Shown here: positions 1-8,918 of the stretch, piece by piece
How the letters are laid out: every line of letters starts with the position of its first letter
Position numbering within the stretch: the first letter of the stretch is position 1
NCBI GenBank assembly: GCA_947382645.1
Contig: CANDAE010000003.1
Location: 124,001-188,000, forward strand
DNA length: 64,000 bases
Direction of reading: 5' to 3'
Origin: Suilimivivens sp009774465
Lineage (GTDB): Bacteria; Bacillota; Clostridia; Lachnospirales; Lachnospiraceae
Program-made: the position numbers and the translations under genes
Notes under the pieces: model-generated
The model's database searches: none
Told to the model about the DNA's origin: nothing
Seen by the model: the letters and a program-made list of their open reading frames with translations, nothing else

Positions 1-1
1 C

Positions 2-985
2 GCTGGAAAGTATGGCATGCCTAAAAACAATAGAATGACAAATTACACCGTTGCCCAATCACACAGTGAAGTCGAATGGATTGCTTATATCGAAGAGAAA
101 GACAAGCCTATTCTCAATCCGGATGAATATGGAAAAACTGTTTTAGATTATGCAATTATGTTTGGAAACTACGACTTTTTGAAGTTTTTAATTAACAAAA
201 ACTATATATGGTTTGACAGCCGAAAAGATAAAGATTATATTATGACATTTGGTGCGGGGACGAACATTCAGCGTATTAAATTTGAAGAACATGATAATGG
301 TGTATTTATACGCAAACCAGATATGGATGATTTGCAGTATAAGCTTGCAACAGAGGATCAATTGAGAATGTATATTATTTCCTTTGCAGCAGACCACAAT
401 GACTTGTCTATGTTGAAAAAATTGAGGGCGAGGGAAATCCCTGAATTATATTATAAAGCGCATTATTTGTCCTGCGCATGTCCAGACTTTGATGTTCATT
501 ATGATAAAAACATGGTAAGCCATATTGCCAAATCCGGTAATAAGGTGCTGGATTATTTCACAGATTCATTTGAAATCCGAGATCAAATTCGATATAAAGA
601 TGGCAGCAACCGTAAGCATATATTCATGTTTCCATACATTTCTCAACTGTTGGATATGCTGATTGAAAATAATAGTCTTTTTTTGAAAACGGCGTTAGAA
701 AAATCCATTGAGCATAATGAGAGTACAAAAGAAAAACTGAAATCTTTGATAAAGGAATCTGTCAATAACGGATGCTATTATGGAGATTATTGGAAAAAGG
801 AAGTTGGTTTTCAAGAAAATGGAAATGTTGTTCATTTTCGAGATCCGCTTGCCGTTGCAGGAATCATCACCAATATAGCCAGAGTAACAAAGGAATCTGC
901 GGATAGCCAAATAAACCGTCTTATCAAACAGTTGAATGATTTGTACAATGGAATTAAGTATATTACAGAGGAGGAGATAACATGA
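2..985 (+). CDS. Ankyrin-repeat-like protein, 5' end outside window
   Basis: The reading frame is open to the left edge of the window. The first ATG (17) has no ribosome site, and the upstream in-frame codons read A-G-K-Y-G, so the gene very probably begins before the window. The stretch GKTVLDYAIMFGNYDFLKFL near the start fits an ankyrin helix-turn-helix unit, and a second weaker unit may follow near residues 115-135 (FAADHNDLSMLKKL). The remaining ~180 residues are not recognised. There is no signal peptide or membrane segment in the visible part, so it is probably cytoplasmic and protein-binding. The stop codon overlaps the ATG of a 12-codon reading frame at 982, which suggests a lost translationally coupled partner. 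Confidence 0.6.
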   Translation, partial: AGKYGMPKNNRMTNYTVAQSHSEVEWIAYIEEKDKPILNPDEYGKTVLDYAIMFGNYDFLKFLINKNYIWFDSRKDKDYIMTFGAGTNIQRIKFEEHDNGVFIRKPDMDDLQYKLATEDQLRMYIISFAADHNDLSMLKKLRAREIPELYYKAHYLSCACPDFDVHYDKNMVSHIAKSGNKVLDYFTDSFEIRDQIRYKDGSNRKHIFMFPYISQLLDMLIENNSLFLKTALEKSIEHNESTKEKLKSLIKESVNNGCYYGDYWKKEVGFQENGNVVHFRDPLAVAGIITNIARVTKESADSQINRLIKQLNDLYNGIKYITEEEIT

Positions 986-1017
986 AAGAAAAGAAGATGT
1001 CAGTAGAAATGAAATAA
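982..1017 (+). pseudogene. Remnant start of a coupled downstream gene
   Basis: An ATG at 982 overlaps the stop of the ankyrin-like gene in an ATGA arrangement and has a good ribosome site (GAGGAGGAG) just upstream. It reads only MKEKKMSVEMK before a stop. This is the signature of a coupled second gene whose body was deleted. It could also be chance, because the frame is very short. Confidence 0.3.
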
Positions 1018-1032
1018 TGCTAATGCTATAAT
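1004..1032 (+). promoter_or_regulatory. Putative sigma-A promoter of the DUF3791/DUF3160/CapA run
   Basis: A perfect TATAAT lies at 1027-1032. The hexamer 17 bases upstream (TAGAAA) is a weak -35. It sits about 50 bases before the first ribosome site of the four-gene run that follows. Confidence 0.4.
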
Positions 1033-1083
1033 AAAATCATAGTGCAAGCTGAGAAATCTGCACAGTGTAAGGAGATAGGTAGA

Positions 1084-1326
1084 ATGGACTTAAACCGACA
1101 ATTTATCCATAACGAAAGAGAGCTTTCTTTTGTTATTTTCTGCATCGAAAATGTGGCTATTGAGCTTGGGGTAAGCGCTGAGAGGGTTTACCAGGCACTG
1201 GCAGAAAAAAGTGATATTTTGAACAGTTACATTGTGCCATGCTATGAAGTGCTGCATTCGCAGAGCAAAGAATACATTGTTGAAGATATTATATCTTATA
1301 TGAAGGAGAAGGGAGTGGAAGTATGA
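1084..1326 (+). CDS. DUF3791-family small protein
   Basis: This is an 80-aa protein starting at ATG 1084, behind the ribosome site AAGGAGATAGG; an in-frame GTG at 1042 lacks a site. The pattern EIxFVIFCIENVAxELGVSxxxVYxAL followed by Y-E-V-L-H and a C-terminal YIVEDI fits DUF3791, a small helical family of unknown function often found next to DUF3990 proteins. Here no DUF3990 gene follows. Instead the stop overlaps (ATGA at 1323) a second small gene of the kind that flanks DUF3990 at 16.9 kb. The pair therefore looks like a cassette that has lost its middle gene, or an antitoxin-like pair working alone. Confidence 0.75.
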   Translation: MDLNRQFIHNERELSFVIFCIENVAIELGVSAERVYQALAEKSDILNSYIVPCYEVLHSQSKEYIVEDIISYMKEKGVEV

Positions 1327-1538
1327 ACGCGGAACCATTGATTTTACAGATGAAATATTCAGACATTGTGCAGGGGTTTGCCGAAGCGCAGCACCTTACT
1401 TTAGATGAAGCTTTGAAATTCTTTTATCACTCTGAGGTTTATCAGCTTATGAAAGATGGTGTTTCTGATATGCACTGCATGAGTGAAAAATATTTAATAG
1501 AGGATTTGGAAAGGGAATTATGCAAAAAAGAAAACTAA
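1323..1538 (+). CDS. Small helical protein, third-gene homologue of DUF3791/DUF3990 cassette
   Basis: This 71-aa protein is translationally coupled to the DUF3791 gene by a 4-base ATGA overlap. Its body (FAEAQHLTLDEALKFF..S..Y.LMKDGVS....YLIEDLERE) aligns by eye with the third gene of the cassette at 16877-17110 (ELANVLKLDYTTILKNF..S.....YDESS....YIADMYIKE). The two are probably members of one family. The function is unknown; a regulatory or antitoxin-like partner role is an inference from gene order. The stop lies 19 bases inside the start of the following lipoprotein gene. Confidence 0.6.
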   Translation: MNAEPLILQMKYSDIVQGFAEAQHLTLDEALKFFYHSEVYQLMKDGVSDMHCMSEKYLIEDLERELCKKEN

Positions 1539-3742
1539 AATCAATTTTAAGTCTGCTGCTGATTCTAAGTCTTTTAACAGCCTGCAGCCTGCAAAAGCAG
1601 CCGGGAGAAGATGAGACGGGCGGTTCCTTAACGGAGAATGGAGCAGATGGTGAGGGAAAAGAAGGGGAAGCATCTGCGGGTGCCCCGGGGAATGAGAAAT
1701 CAGGGACAGGAGGGAGGCCTGCGCTGATTGGAAGTATGGAAGAAAGCGGTGAGATCAGTGTATCTCCATGTGTAGAACCATATACCATTGAGCCGGATTT
1801 GAGTAATGTCTATAACCTGGAGCAGTTTTACCTTTCAGATGAAGAAATGATAGACAAGCTCTCTAAAAACGGGTTCGTTGTATGTGGAAGCGCCGGAAAT
1901 GAATTTTTTGAAATTTACGAGATAAACAGATACAGCAATATTCCAAATTTTGTGACTGTGGATTCTTTGATGCATACTTATCATTTGTACTTTAGTTATC
2001 TTTTAAAAAATATAGAAAAAGATTATTTATCAGACAGTATCCGCCAGCTCAGCCTTAAAATGCTGGATAACAGCGCCGCGTTGTATGAGCAGTTAAAGGG
2101 AAGTGCATGGGAGAGCGCGGCAGCCCGCAATGTTGCATTTTTCACCATAGGGGCGAGGCTTTTGGGGGAAGAGCCGGAGGTAAAGGCATATATACAGGAT
2201 ATGGTGCAGCAGGAGCTTGACCGGATAAAACAGGCGGATTGGATTTACAAATCGGAAATTACCGGGGATGAGGAGGATTATACCCAGTATATTCCCCGTG
2301 GATATTATGCGGGAGATCAGAAGCTGGAGCAGTATTTTCAGGCAATGATGTGGTATGGCCGGATTCACTTTGCACAGGAAAATGAGGAGATGGAAAGAAG
2401 CGCCCTTTTGATTACCAAAGCATTGACAGAGGATGAGAAGGCCTATGAATTGTGGGAATCCATTTATGCAGTAACTTCATTTTTTGCGGGAGCAAGCGAT
2501 GACTTAGGAGTGTGTGAATACGTACTGGCCGCACAAAAGGCTTTTGGAGAGGATATTTCCCTGGAGACATTAATTTCAGACGAAGAAGCTTTCCGGCAGT
2601 TTCATGCAATGACAGGGGAGCTTCCCCTGCCTCAAATTAATTCCATACCGATTATGGACGGTGAGGATAACGTAATTCCGGGATTTCGATTTATGGGGCA
2701 GAGATTTACCATCGATGCAGCCATTATGCAGAAGCTGATTTACAGTGACGTGAAGGAAAATTCTTCGGGAGATAAACGTATGCTTCCGGATGTGCTGGAT
2801 GTACCTGCCGCTCTTGGCAGCGATATGGCGCTTACTATTTTGAAGGAACAGGGAGCGTTTGAATTTTCAGGCTACGGGGAAAATATGGAGCAGCTGAAAA
2901 AATTTTTAAGTCAGGAAAATGATACCCTTTGGTCGGCAAGTCTGTATGCAGGATGGCTGCATACCCTTCGACCATTGCTTGTACCTAAGGGGGAGGGCTA
3001 CCCTGTTTTCATGCAGAGCAAGGAGTGGACAAAGAAAAATCTGGAATGCTTTGCGGGGAGCTTTACGGAATTAAAGCATGATACGGTGCTTTACTCCAAG
3101 CAGGTAATTGCAGAAATGGGCGGAGACTATATTGAGGATATTGACAGCAGAGGATATGTGGAGCCGGAGCCCTATGTGTATGCAAGGTTTGCTGCTTTGG
3201 CCGGCCAGACGGCCGAAGGGCTTAAAGCATATGGAATGCTTAGTCAGGCGGATGAGGAAAATCTGTCTATTTTGTATGAGATAGCGGACCGGCTGTGGAA
3301 AATTTCCAATAAGGAGTTGAAAGATGAGGTGCTTTCCGCGGAGGACTATGACTTTATCCAGTGCTATGGCGGCAACCTTGAGCATTTCTGGTATGAGACG
3401 GTAAAGGAAGAAACAGAAGATATGGTATCTACTCAGGAGTGTCCTGCCGCAGTGGTGGTGGATATTGCAACAAATCCCAATGGAATTGTGCTTGAAGCAG
3501 CCACCGGGAATCCATCCGTGATCTATGTGGTGGTTAAGGTAGATGGGAAGATTAAAATTGCAAAGGGAAGCGTCTACTCTTTTTATCAGTTCTCCTGGAA
3601 TTTGGAAGATCGGCTGACCGACGATAAGTGGCGTCAGATGCTGGGCATACAGGCGGATGAAAACGGAAACCATAATTATGATTTGTCAATCCCCAAACCG
3701 GATTGGACAGGAAGCTATCGTTTCAAGTATGCGTGGGAATAA
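1520..3742 (+). CDS. DUF3160-family surface lipoprotein
   Basis: This 740-aa protein has a lipoprotein signal peptide: a basic start, a Leu-rich core and the lipobox L19-T20-A21-C22. It should therefore be anchored to the outer face of the membrane. A Gly/Glu/Ser-rich linker (to about residue 80) precedes a large helical domain containing NIPNFVTVDSLMHTYHLYF, typical of DUF3160 proteins, whose biochemical role is unknown. The start overlaps the previous gene by 19 bases and the stop overlaps the next gene's start by 14, so the four genes from 1084 to 5177 probably form one transcript. Co-occurrence with a CapA-like enzyme suggests an envelope role; this is inference. Confidence 0.8.
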   Translation: MQKRKLKSILSLLLILSLLTACSLQKQPGEDETGGSLTENGADGEGKEGEASAGAPGNEKSGTGGRPALIGSMEESGEISVSPCVEPYTIEPDLSNVYNLEQFYLSDEEMIDKLSKNGFVVCGSAGNEFFEIYEINRYSNIPNFVTVDSLMHTYHLYFSYLLKNIEKDYLSDSIRQLSLKMLDNSAALYEQLKGSAWESAAARNVAFFTIGARLLGEEPEVKAYIQDMVQQELDRIKQADWIYKSEITGDEEDYTQYIPRGYYAGDQKLEQYFQAMMWYGRIHFAQENEEMERSALLITKALTEDEKAYELWESIYAVTSFFAGASDDLGVCEYVLAAQKAFGEDISLETLISDEEAFRQFHAMTGELPLPQINSIPIMDGEDNVIPGFRFMGQRFTIDAAIMQKLIYSDVKENSSGDKRMLPDVLDVPAALGSDMALTILKEQGAFEFSGYGENMEQLKKFLSQENDTLWSASLYAGWLHTLRPLLVPKGEGYPVFMQSKEWTKKNLECFAGSFTELKHDTVLYSKQVIAEMGGDYIEDIDSRGYVEPEPYVYARFAALAGQTAEGLKAYGMLSQADEENLSILYEIADRLWKISNKELKDEVLSAEDYDFIQCYGGNLEHFWYETVKEETEDMVSTQECPAAVVVDIATNPNGIVLEAATGNPSVIYVVVKVDGKIKIAKGSVYSFYQFSWNLEDRLTDDKWRQMLGIQADENGNHNYDLSIPKPDWTGSYRFKYAWE

Positions 3743-5177
3743 ACTATTATTAAAAACAGGGATTTTTGCCCTGATGCTGGTTGGTGTGGGCATTATTTGG
3801 TATGTTTTATGGGTAAATGGCGCCTTTCTGCCGGGCTGGATTACATGGAAAAATGAAATACTCAATGACCAAAATGGTCAATATAATATATCAGTAAACC
3901 ATAAATCTGCTCAGATTACCTATGGAGATGAAGTGATTTTTACTTCCCCGAATGAGGTGAAGGTGCAGAGTGCATTATGCTGCGACATTGACAATGACCG
4001 GGAGGATGAGCTGATACTTCTCTGCTGGAAAACAGGGCGGTTTGGCACCCATAGGCCTTTTTGGGTGGAAAAGGATGAAAGAAAGTGGTCACAGCATATT
4101 TTTATATATGAGTTTGAGCAGGAGAAGGTCAGGCCTAAGTGGATGTCCTCTTATATTGGACAGGATGTAATGGAACTGGCTTCAAATGGGAAAAGCGCCC
4201 CTTTCACCAGACTTTGGCTGACTGATCCGGAGGGAAACACAAGCAGTTTTAAATGGGACGTGTGGGGATTTACCAGAGAAGATACGGAAGTGTCTTTTGT
4301 AGTATTTGGAGATATTTTAATTCATGAACCGATTTACAGGTATGCTTTGCGCCATGAGGAATCTTTTGATTTCCTGTTTGAAAATGTGAGGGATGTGATT
4401 GCGCTAAGTGATGTTGCTGTGATTAACCAGGAAACGCCCTATACGGGTAACCCGGTAATGTACAGCGATTATCCCAGGTTTGGAACGCCTCTTTTAGCCG
4501 GGCAGGCGGTAGTGAATGCCGGTTTTGACGTGGTGACCTGCGCCACAAACCATGCCCTTGACAGGGGAGAGGCGGGAGTTGACCTGACAAAAAATTTTTT
4601 TGACTCCCATGAAGTAATCTGTCTGGGAATACAGACAGAGGCGGAAAAACAGGATCGCCCCTATGAAATCCTCACAAGAAAAGATATTAAGTTTGCCCTT
4701 TTTAATTATACCTATGGCACCAATGGAATCAAACTTCCGGAAGAAAATCCGTATATGGTGCATCTATTGGAGGACGAAGAAAAAATCAGGAAGGATATTG
4801 AGGCGGCCGGGAAGGAAGCTGATTTTGTGATTGTATTTGCCCACTGGGGCAGCGAATACGCAGAGGAAATTGATGCGTTTCAGCAAAAATGGGCGCAGAT
4901 CTTTTTGGAAAGCGGAGTGGATGTGGTGTTTGGAACTCACCCTCATGTGCTCCAGCCCTGTGAGGTTCTCACCAGTGAGGATGGGCATAAGATGCTGGTC
5001 TTTTATTCTATTGGAAACTTTATCAGCGCCCAGTCAGAGAAAAGCTGCGTAAAGGGCGGCATGGCGGGATTTACCGTATCCCTTACGCAAAAAGGGTATC
5101 AGATTACGGATTATTCCCTTAAACCTCTTTCGATTACCTGGCAGGAGGGCGGGAAGTTTGTGGTGGATTTTGTGTAA
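3729..5177 (+). CDS. CapA/PgsA-family metallophosphatase-like membrane protein
   Basis: Start 3729 was chosen because the protein then begins with a short basic stretch and one transmembrane segment (LLLKTGIFALMLVGVGIIWY), which fits a membrane-anchored extracytoplasmic enzyme; a longer frame from 3657 is possible. The first ~190 residues resemble a beta-propeller (CCDIDNDREDELILL). Residues from about 195 on are the CapA domain of the poly-gamma-glutamate synthesis and calcineurin-like phosphoesterase type: VFGDILIHEP, INQETPYTG, CATNHALDRG, FAHWGSEY, FGTHPHVLQP and YSIGNFI. These supply the metal-binding Asp, Asn and His residues. CapA relatives act in anionic polymer export or as surface phosphatases. 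It overlaps the DUF3160 gene by 14 bases. Confidence 0.85.
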   Translation: MRGNKLLLKTGIFALMLVGVGIIWYVLWVNGAFLPGWITWKNEILNDQNGQYNISVNHKSAQITYGDEVIFTSPNEVKVQSALCCDIDNDREDELILLCWKTGRFGTHRPFWVEKDERKWSQHIFIYEFEQEKVRPKWMSSYIGQDVMELASNGKSAPFTRLWLTDPEGNTSSFKWDVWGFTREDTEVSFVVFGDILIHEPIYRYALRHEESFDFLFENVRDVIALSDVAVINQETPYTGNPVMYSDYPRFGTPLLAGQAVVNAGFDVVTCATNHALDRGEAGVDLTKNFFDSHEVICLGIQTEAEKQDRPYEILTRKDIKFALFNYTYGTNGIKLPEENPYMVHLLEDEEKIRKDIEAAGKEADFVIVFAHWGSEYAEEIDAFQQKWAQIFLESGVDVVFGTHPHVLQPCEVLTSEDGHKMLVFYSIGNFISAQSEKSCVKGGMAGFTVSLTQKGYQITDYSLKPLSITWQEGGKFVVDFV

Positions 5178-5196
5178 AAATGAATGCTGTTAGTTA

Positions 5197-5226
5197 TTGT
5201 GTGCTTATAAAACTTCATGATACAAT
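5197..5226 (+). promoter_or_regulatory. Putative promoter of the ATPase-nuclease pair
   Basis: TTGTGT (5197-5202), an 18-base spacer and TACAAT (5221-5226) lie 38 bases before the ATPase start, inside an AT-rich gap after capA. The next two genes can therefore be an independent transcription unit. Confidence 0.45.
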
Positions 5227-5263
5227 ATTACAATAATCAGCTTGTTAGTAATGGGGTGTGAAG

Positions 5264-6610
5264 ATGCAGAAAATATATATTAAAAATAACGGTCCGGTAA
5301 AAAATTTTGAAATGGAAGTTAAAAAATTCAATTTATTAATTGGGGAACAGGCAACCGGAAAAAGTACTATTGCCAAAAGCGTTTATTATTTTAAGACTAT
5401 AAAAACTAAAATTATCGATTATCTAACGCAAGTGTACGATTCAAATTCTTATAATAGTGTTTCCCAGGAGAAAGTCTGGTTTGATAAGGCTATAAAATCT
5501 GAATTTAAAAATATTTTTATAAAGTTATTTGGATATAGTTGGGATTTGAATCCCGAATTTTATATGAAATATGATTATGCGGAGAGCGTTTGGATACAGG
5601 TGAAATTGAAAAGGGGAGATAGGGATAAACAGTATATAAGCGTAACCTATTCGCCGGAGTTATTAAATTCCATTAAAAAGCTGCAAATGGAAATACGGGA
5701 AATGTATCATAGTAATGAAGGAATAATTAAAACCAGTCTTGTACTTACAAATGAAGAACGAAAAAGAAATCATGAAATGATAGTTCATAGAGTCAATGAG
5801 ATTTTTTGTGATAATAAAGAAACCTATTATATTCCTGCCGGACGAAGCCTCCTGACAGTAATGTCAAACAATCGAGCGATAATGAATAACGCTGGCAATC
5901 TGGATTTGATAACGGAAATGTTTATGATGCTGATTGACAGTGTCCGCAATAGCTTTGGAAATGGCGTCCGAAAAGCACATCTTTTTTATCCTGTAGAAAA
6001 AAGACAGTTCGATGTTAAAAATATTGCAGATTTTATTATAAACATTGAAAAGGGAGAATATTTTTATAATGGCGGGAGGGAATTCCTGAAGATAGAAGAA
6101 GATGTTGAGCATCCGGTAGCAATTAATTTTGCGTCATCAGGGCAACAGGAGATTTTGTGGCTTTTAAATTTTATGTATGTTTTAATGCTACGGGAAGAAG
6201 ATGTATTTTTGATTATTGAAGAACCGGAAGCGCATATTTATCCATTGCTTCAAAAAAGAGTAATGGAATTTATTGCCTTATTTACCAATATGCAGGATAG
6301 CGGTGTATTTATCACAACACACAGCCCCTATATTCTTACTGTTGCTAATAACCTGTATTATGCAGGGGTATTGGCAGAAGATGGTCAGGTCAAAGAGGTT
6401 TACAGGGTTTTGAATAAAAATTATATAATTAAAAAAGGAGAGCTTTCGGCATATAAGCTGCTTACAAATAGTGTACTTAAAAAGCAGCATTATATTAAAT
6501 TATTGGATGAAGAAGAAAAGGAAATAGAATCAAATTTAATTGATGATGTGTCATTGCAGGTAAATGAGTTATACACCGCATTATATGGAATTGAATTGGA
6601 TAAAGAGTAG
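5264..6610 (+). CDS. SMC/OLD-like AAA ATPase of a putative two-gene defence unit
   Basis: This 449-aa protein starts at ATG 5264 behind GGGGTG. Residues 27-35 are a Walker A loop (GEQATGKST) after the N-terminal strand pattern FEMEVKKFNLLIG typical of RecF/SMC-like ATPases. A middle helical insertion is followed by an ABC-like signature (FASSGQQE), Walker B (FLIIEEPEAHIYP) and a D-loop/H-switch (FITTHSPYIL). This is the layout of AAA_15/AAA_21 ATPases found in OLD, Septu and PARIS-type systems. There is no TOPRIM domain. The downstream gene starts 9 bases after its stop and carries a nuclease motif, so ATP-gated control of that nuclease is the natural reading. This is inference, not shown. 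Confidence 0.8.
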   Translation: MQKIYIKNNGPVKNFEMEVKKFNLLIGEQATGKSTIAKSVYYFKTIKTKIIDYLTQVYDSNSYNSVSQEKVWFDKAIKSEFKNIFIKLFGYSWDLNPEFYMKYDYAESVWIQVKLKRGDRDKQYISVTYSPELLNSIKKLQMEIREMYHSNEGIIKTSLVLTNEERKRNHEMIVHRVNEIFCDNKETYYIPAGRSLLTVMSNNRAIMNNAGNLDLITEMFMMLIDSVRNSFGNGVRKAHLFYPVEKRQFDVKNIADFIINIEKGEYFYNGGREFLKIEEDVEHPVAINFASSGQQEILWLLNFMYVLMLREEDVFLIIEEPEAHIYPLLQKRVMEFIALFTNMQDSGVFITTHSPYILTVANNLYYAGVLAEDGQVKEVYRVLNKNYIIKKGELSAYKLLTNSVLKKQHYIKLLDEEEKEIESNLIDDVSLQVNELYTALYGIELDKE

Positions 6611-6619
6611 GGACAAAAT

Positions 6620-7282
6620 ATGACGAAAAACAAAAGGCAGAGAAAGTCATTTATCACTGAGGGGACAGAAGGGTTAAAATATGTGATTGATGACATAGAG
6701 CATCAGAGTAAAGCATTGGTACCTATACAAATTGATGCAGGAAATCAGGTTGAAATTGTGCAGGTGGATGGCGGTTTAATTGCAGGGCTGCCAGAGGGAG
6801 AGGTTATATGTGATAATCTGGTATATACAGTAAAAGATAACTGCAGGGGACTGAATATTACCTGGATTATAGAATTAAAAGGAACAAAAAATCCTAAAGA
6901 AGCAAGACATTCTATAAAACAGATTATAAGCAGCATACAATATTTTCAAGACCAGGCTGCATACCCGCAGGCATTTAAATATGTTAATAATAGAGATTAC
7001 GTATTTGCTGCTATTGCAGGAGCACCTGATAAAACGCTTCCAGTGCTGAATAACGGGGACTTAAAAGCCCTTTGTCAAAAGCTGATGGCGATCAGTGCTA
7101 AGAGAAAGAGTATAAAAGATATGTTTATGCTTTTTTGCTATATAAAACCCAATAGTCAATGTAAAAAAGCTGAAATAAGGGGAAATAAACCACCATATAA
7201 TATTTATTGTTATAAAAATCAGGGGGGATATATTTCATACCCCTCTATGTTGATGAAACTATTGGAGGATAAATATAATTAA
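6620..7282 (+). CDS. Putative PD-(D/E)XK nuclease partner of the ATPase
   Basis: This 220-aa protein begins 9 bases after the ATPase stop. Residues 63-88 hold a textbook restriction-endonuclease-like core: an acidic residue ending a strand (ICD65NLVY), a hairpin, then the hydrophobic strand WIIE85LK87G with the E-x-K signature. It is followed by a helix (ARHSIKQIISSIQYF) with a Gln in the expected position. The rest is unrecognised and there is no membrane segment. Coupling to an SMC-like ATPase is a frequent anti-phage layout. I do not recognise the pair as one of the named systems. Its stop faces the GntR gene stop only 7 bases away. Confidence 0.65.
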   Translation: MTKNKRQRKSFITEGTEGLKYVIDDIEHQSKALVPIQIDAGNQVEIVQVDGGLIAGLPEGEVICDNLVYTVKDNCRGLNITWIIELKGTKNPKEARHSIKQIISSIQYFQDQAAYPQAFKYVNNRDYVFAAIAGAPDKTLPVLNNGDLKALCQKLMAISAKRKSIKDMFMLFCYIKPNSQCKKAEIRGNKPPYNIYCYKNQGGYISYPSMLMKLLEDKYN

Positions 7283-7289
7283 AGCCTGA

Positions 7290-8756
7290 TTACATAGAGC
7301 GTTCCACAAAGTGTGTTGGCATCTGGTAATAATTATGCCGGAACAAATGATCATCCACCAGCTCTGCCAGACGATCCATTTCTTTTTGCGCATCCATGCC
7401 TGATGCTATGTTGTAATAGGCGTAAGCAAACTGTTTGCTGAAAAAAGGGTAAGCCGGAGTCTGGGGTCTGGTAAAGGAAGAGTGATGGAGTTGGGAAAAT
7501 AAAATATTGGTGTTGTTAGAAACCGTATTAAAGTTATCCATAACCTCATAAATTTCCTTTAAAACAGGAATACCCGTATACTTGCTTATTTTCAACTGAT
7601 TTTGAATGGTAAATACATATTGAATAAACTGGCAGCACTGGATGGGGTTTTTGGTCTGTCTCGACATGCAAAGTCCCCAGCTTCCGTGAGGCGTTGCAGC
7701 CTGCAGCCCTTTGGGAAGAGGAATAATCCCTACATTTTCGCTGTTTTTCAGAGATTGAAAATAGGCGCTGGGAAGGGACAGACTCATGGCAAAGTTGTCC
7801 GGAAAGCTGGCGCTGATATTTTCAATATGAGTATAGTGATATTTATGAAACAGATCGCCCAGCCACTGCATAGCAGCGACGGAAGATGCTGAGTTGATAA
7901 AGCCGTTGGTCTTCGTCAAATCTTCACTGAAAAAACTGCCCATATTCTGGAGAATAAAAGGAAGACCGGAATAGCTGTTCCATTCTCCTGATTTTGGTGA
8001 TAAGCCCCGTCCGGAATCCATAAGAAGGGGATAGGGAAGAGAGGTTTTTTCCCTGATCAGGCTGCAGATGGATAAAAATTCCTCCCAACTCCAGGCTTCC
8101 GTGATATTTGCGGGTATTCTGATCTGCAGGCGCTTAAACAGCTCTTTATTATAAAGGATGCAGAGGGTAGATTCCGTGTAACCCAGGTGGTAAAGCTTCC
8201 CTTCATAGCTGCCCTGTTGTATGATCTGTTCCATAAAGGAATTTAAAAAAGAAGGTTCCATGTAATCATCAAAAGGAAGCAGAAAGTTCATATAGGCCCA
8301 GTAAGCCACGTCGGGACCGTCAAGAGAGAGAATATCCGGCGCATTGCCGCTGGCAAAGCTTTGCAGAAGCGAGTCACGCAAGGGAGCCTTTTCATTGGAA
8401 AGAAAAGTGGCATTTACGGAAAATCCCTGATTGGAATTGTTGAATTCATCAATTAACGAGATCCAGAACTGTTCCTCTCCCTGCTCCATAGGACACAGAT
8501 ATAAGGAAAGAACCAGGCGGGACTTGGAGCGGTCGGTGACAAAGCTGCCTTTTCCCTGCTGGCGAATGATATAACCCTCCGCTTCCAGATTCTTTAGCGC
8601 CTGGGTGATGGTGCTTTTGCTGACGCCAAGGGAGCGCATCAGTTCATTATCAGAAGGAATGGCATCTCCCGGAAGGTAGGTGCCATTTTCAATTTTTTTA
8701 ATTAACGTATTTTTTATGGTAACGTACTTTGGAATACGTACATTTGTAGTGTGCAT
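7290..8756 (-). CDS. GntR-type regulator fused to a sugar solute-binding domain
   Basis: This 488-aa protein has ribosome site AGGAGGAACTATC before its ATG. Residues ~8-75 form a GntR winged helix (LPGDAIPSDNELMRSLGVS, then LEAEGYIIRQQGKGSFV). Residues ~80-480 resemble an extracellular family-1 solute-binding protein (FASGNAPDILSLDGPDVAYW, LYNKELFKRL), but there is no signal peptide, so this sensor domain must work in the cytoplasm. It is divergent from the GH116/ABC operon and very probably senses the imported sugar and represses that operon through the TTCGAA-centred palindromes at 8.85 and 8.92 kb. The fusion replaces the usual UTRA or LacI effector domain. Confidence 0.85.
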   Translation of the reverse strand: MHTTNVRIPKYVTIKNTLIKKIENGTYLPGDAIPSDNELMRSLGVSKSTITQALKNLEAEGYIIRQQGKGSFVTDRSKSRLVLSLYLCPMEQGEEQFWISLIDEFNNSNQGFSVNATFLSNEKAPLRDSLLQSFASGNAPDILSLDGPDVAYWAYMNFLLPFDDYMEPSFLNSFMEQIIQQGSYEGKLYHLGYTESTLCILYNKELFKRLQIRIPANITEAWSWEEFLSICSLIREKTSLPYPLLMDSGRGLSPKSGEWNSYSGLPFILQNMGSFFSEDLTKTNGFINSASSVAAMQWLGDLFHKYHYTHIENISASFPDNFAMSLSLPSAYFQSLKNSENVGIIPLPKGLQAATPHGSWGLCMSRQTKNPIQCCQFIQYVFTIQNQLKISKYTGIPVLKEIYEVMDNFNTVSNNTNILFSQLHHSSFTRPQTPAYPFFSKQFAYAYYNIASGMDAQKEMDRLAELVDDHLFRHNYYQMPTHFVERSM

Positions 8757-8808
8757 GATAGTTCCTCCTGGAATTCATTATTTATCCCTTAAGAGTTTTG
8801 AAAAGGGA

Positions 8809-8837
8809 TTGACAACCCTTTTTTTGTATGGTAGTAT
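8809..8837 (+). promoter_or_regulatory. Strong sigma-A promoter of the GH116/ABC operon
   Basis: A perfect -35 TTGACA (8809-8814), a 17-base spacer and a -10 TAGTAT (8832-8837). Transcription would start close to 8844, so the first palindromic operator lies on or just after the start point. Confidence 0.8.
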
Positions 8838-8847
8838 CATAACATAA

Positions 8848-8862
8848 GTTGTTCGAATAATC
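8848..8862 (+). promoter_or_regulatory. Operator 1, TTCGAA-centred palindrome
   Basis: GTTGTTCGAATAATC is an imperfect palindrome around TTCGAA, placed at the expected transcription start. Its core TTGTTCGAATAA is the exact reverse complement of the second site at 8919-8930. It is the likely binding site of the divergent GntR-type repressor; binding is inferred. Confidence 0.65.
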
Positions 8863-8876
8863 AAGAGAAAAGGTAA

Positions 8877-8903
8877 AACTCCTCAATAAAATAAAGAGGA
8901 GTT
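8877..8903 (+). other. Leader hairpin between the two operators
   Basis: AACTCCTC (8877-8884) and GAGGAGTT (8896-8903) form a perfect 8-bp stem with an 11-base loop. There is no T-run, so it is not an obvious terminator. It may set the spacing between the two operators or stabilise the leader RNA. Confidence 0.45.
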
Positions 8904-8918
8904 ATTAAATAAAATAAG

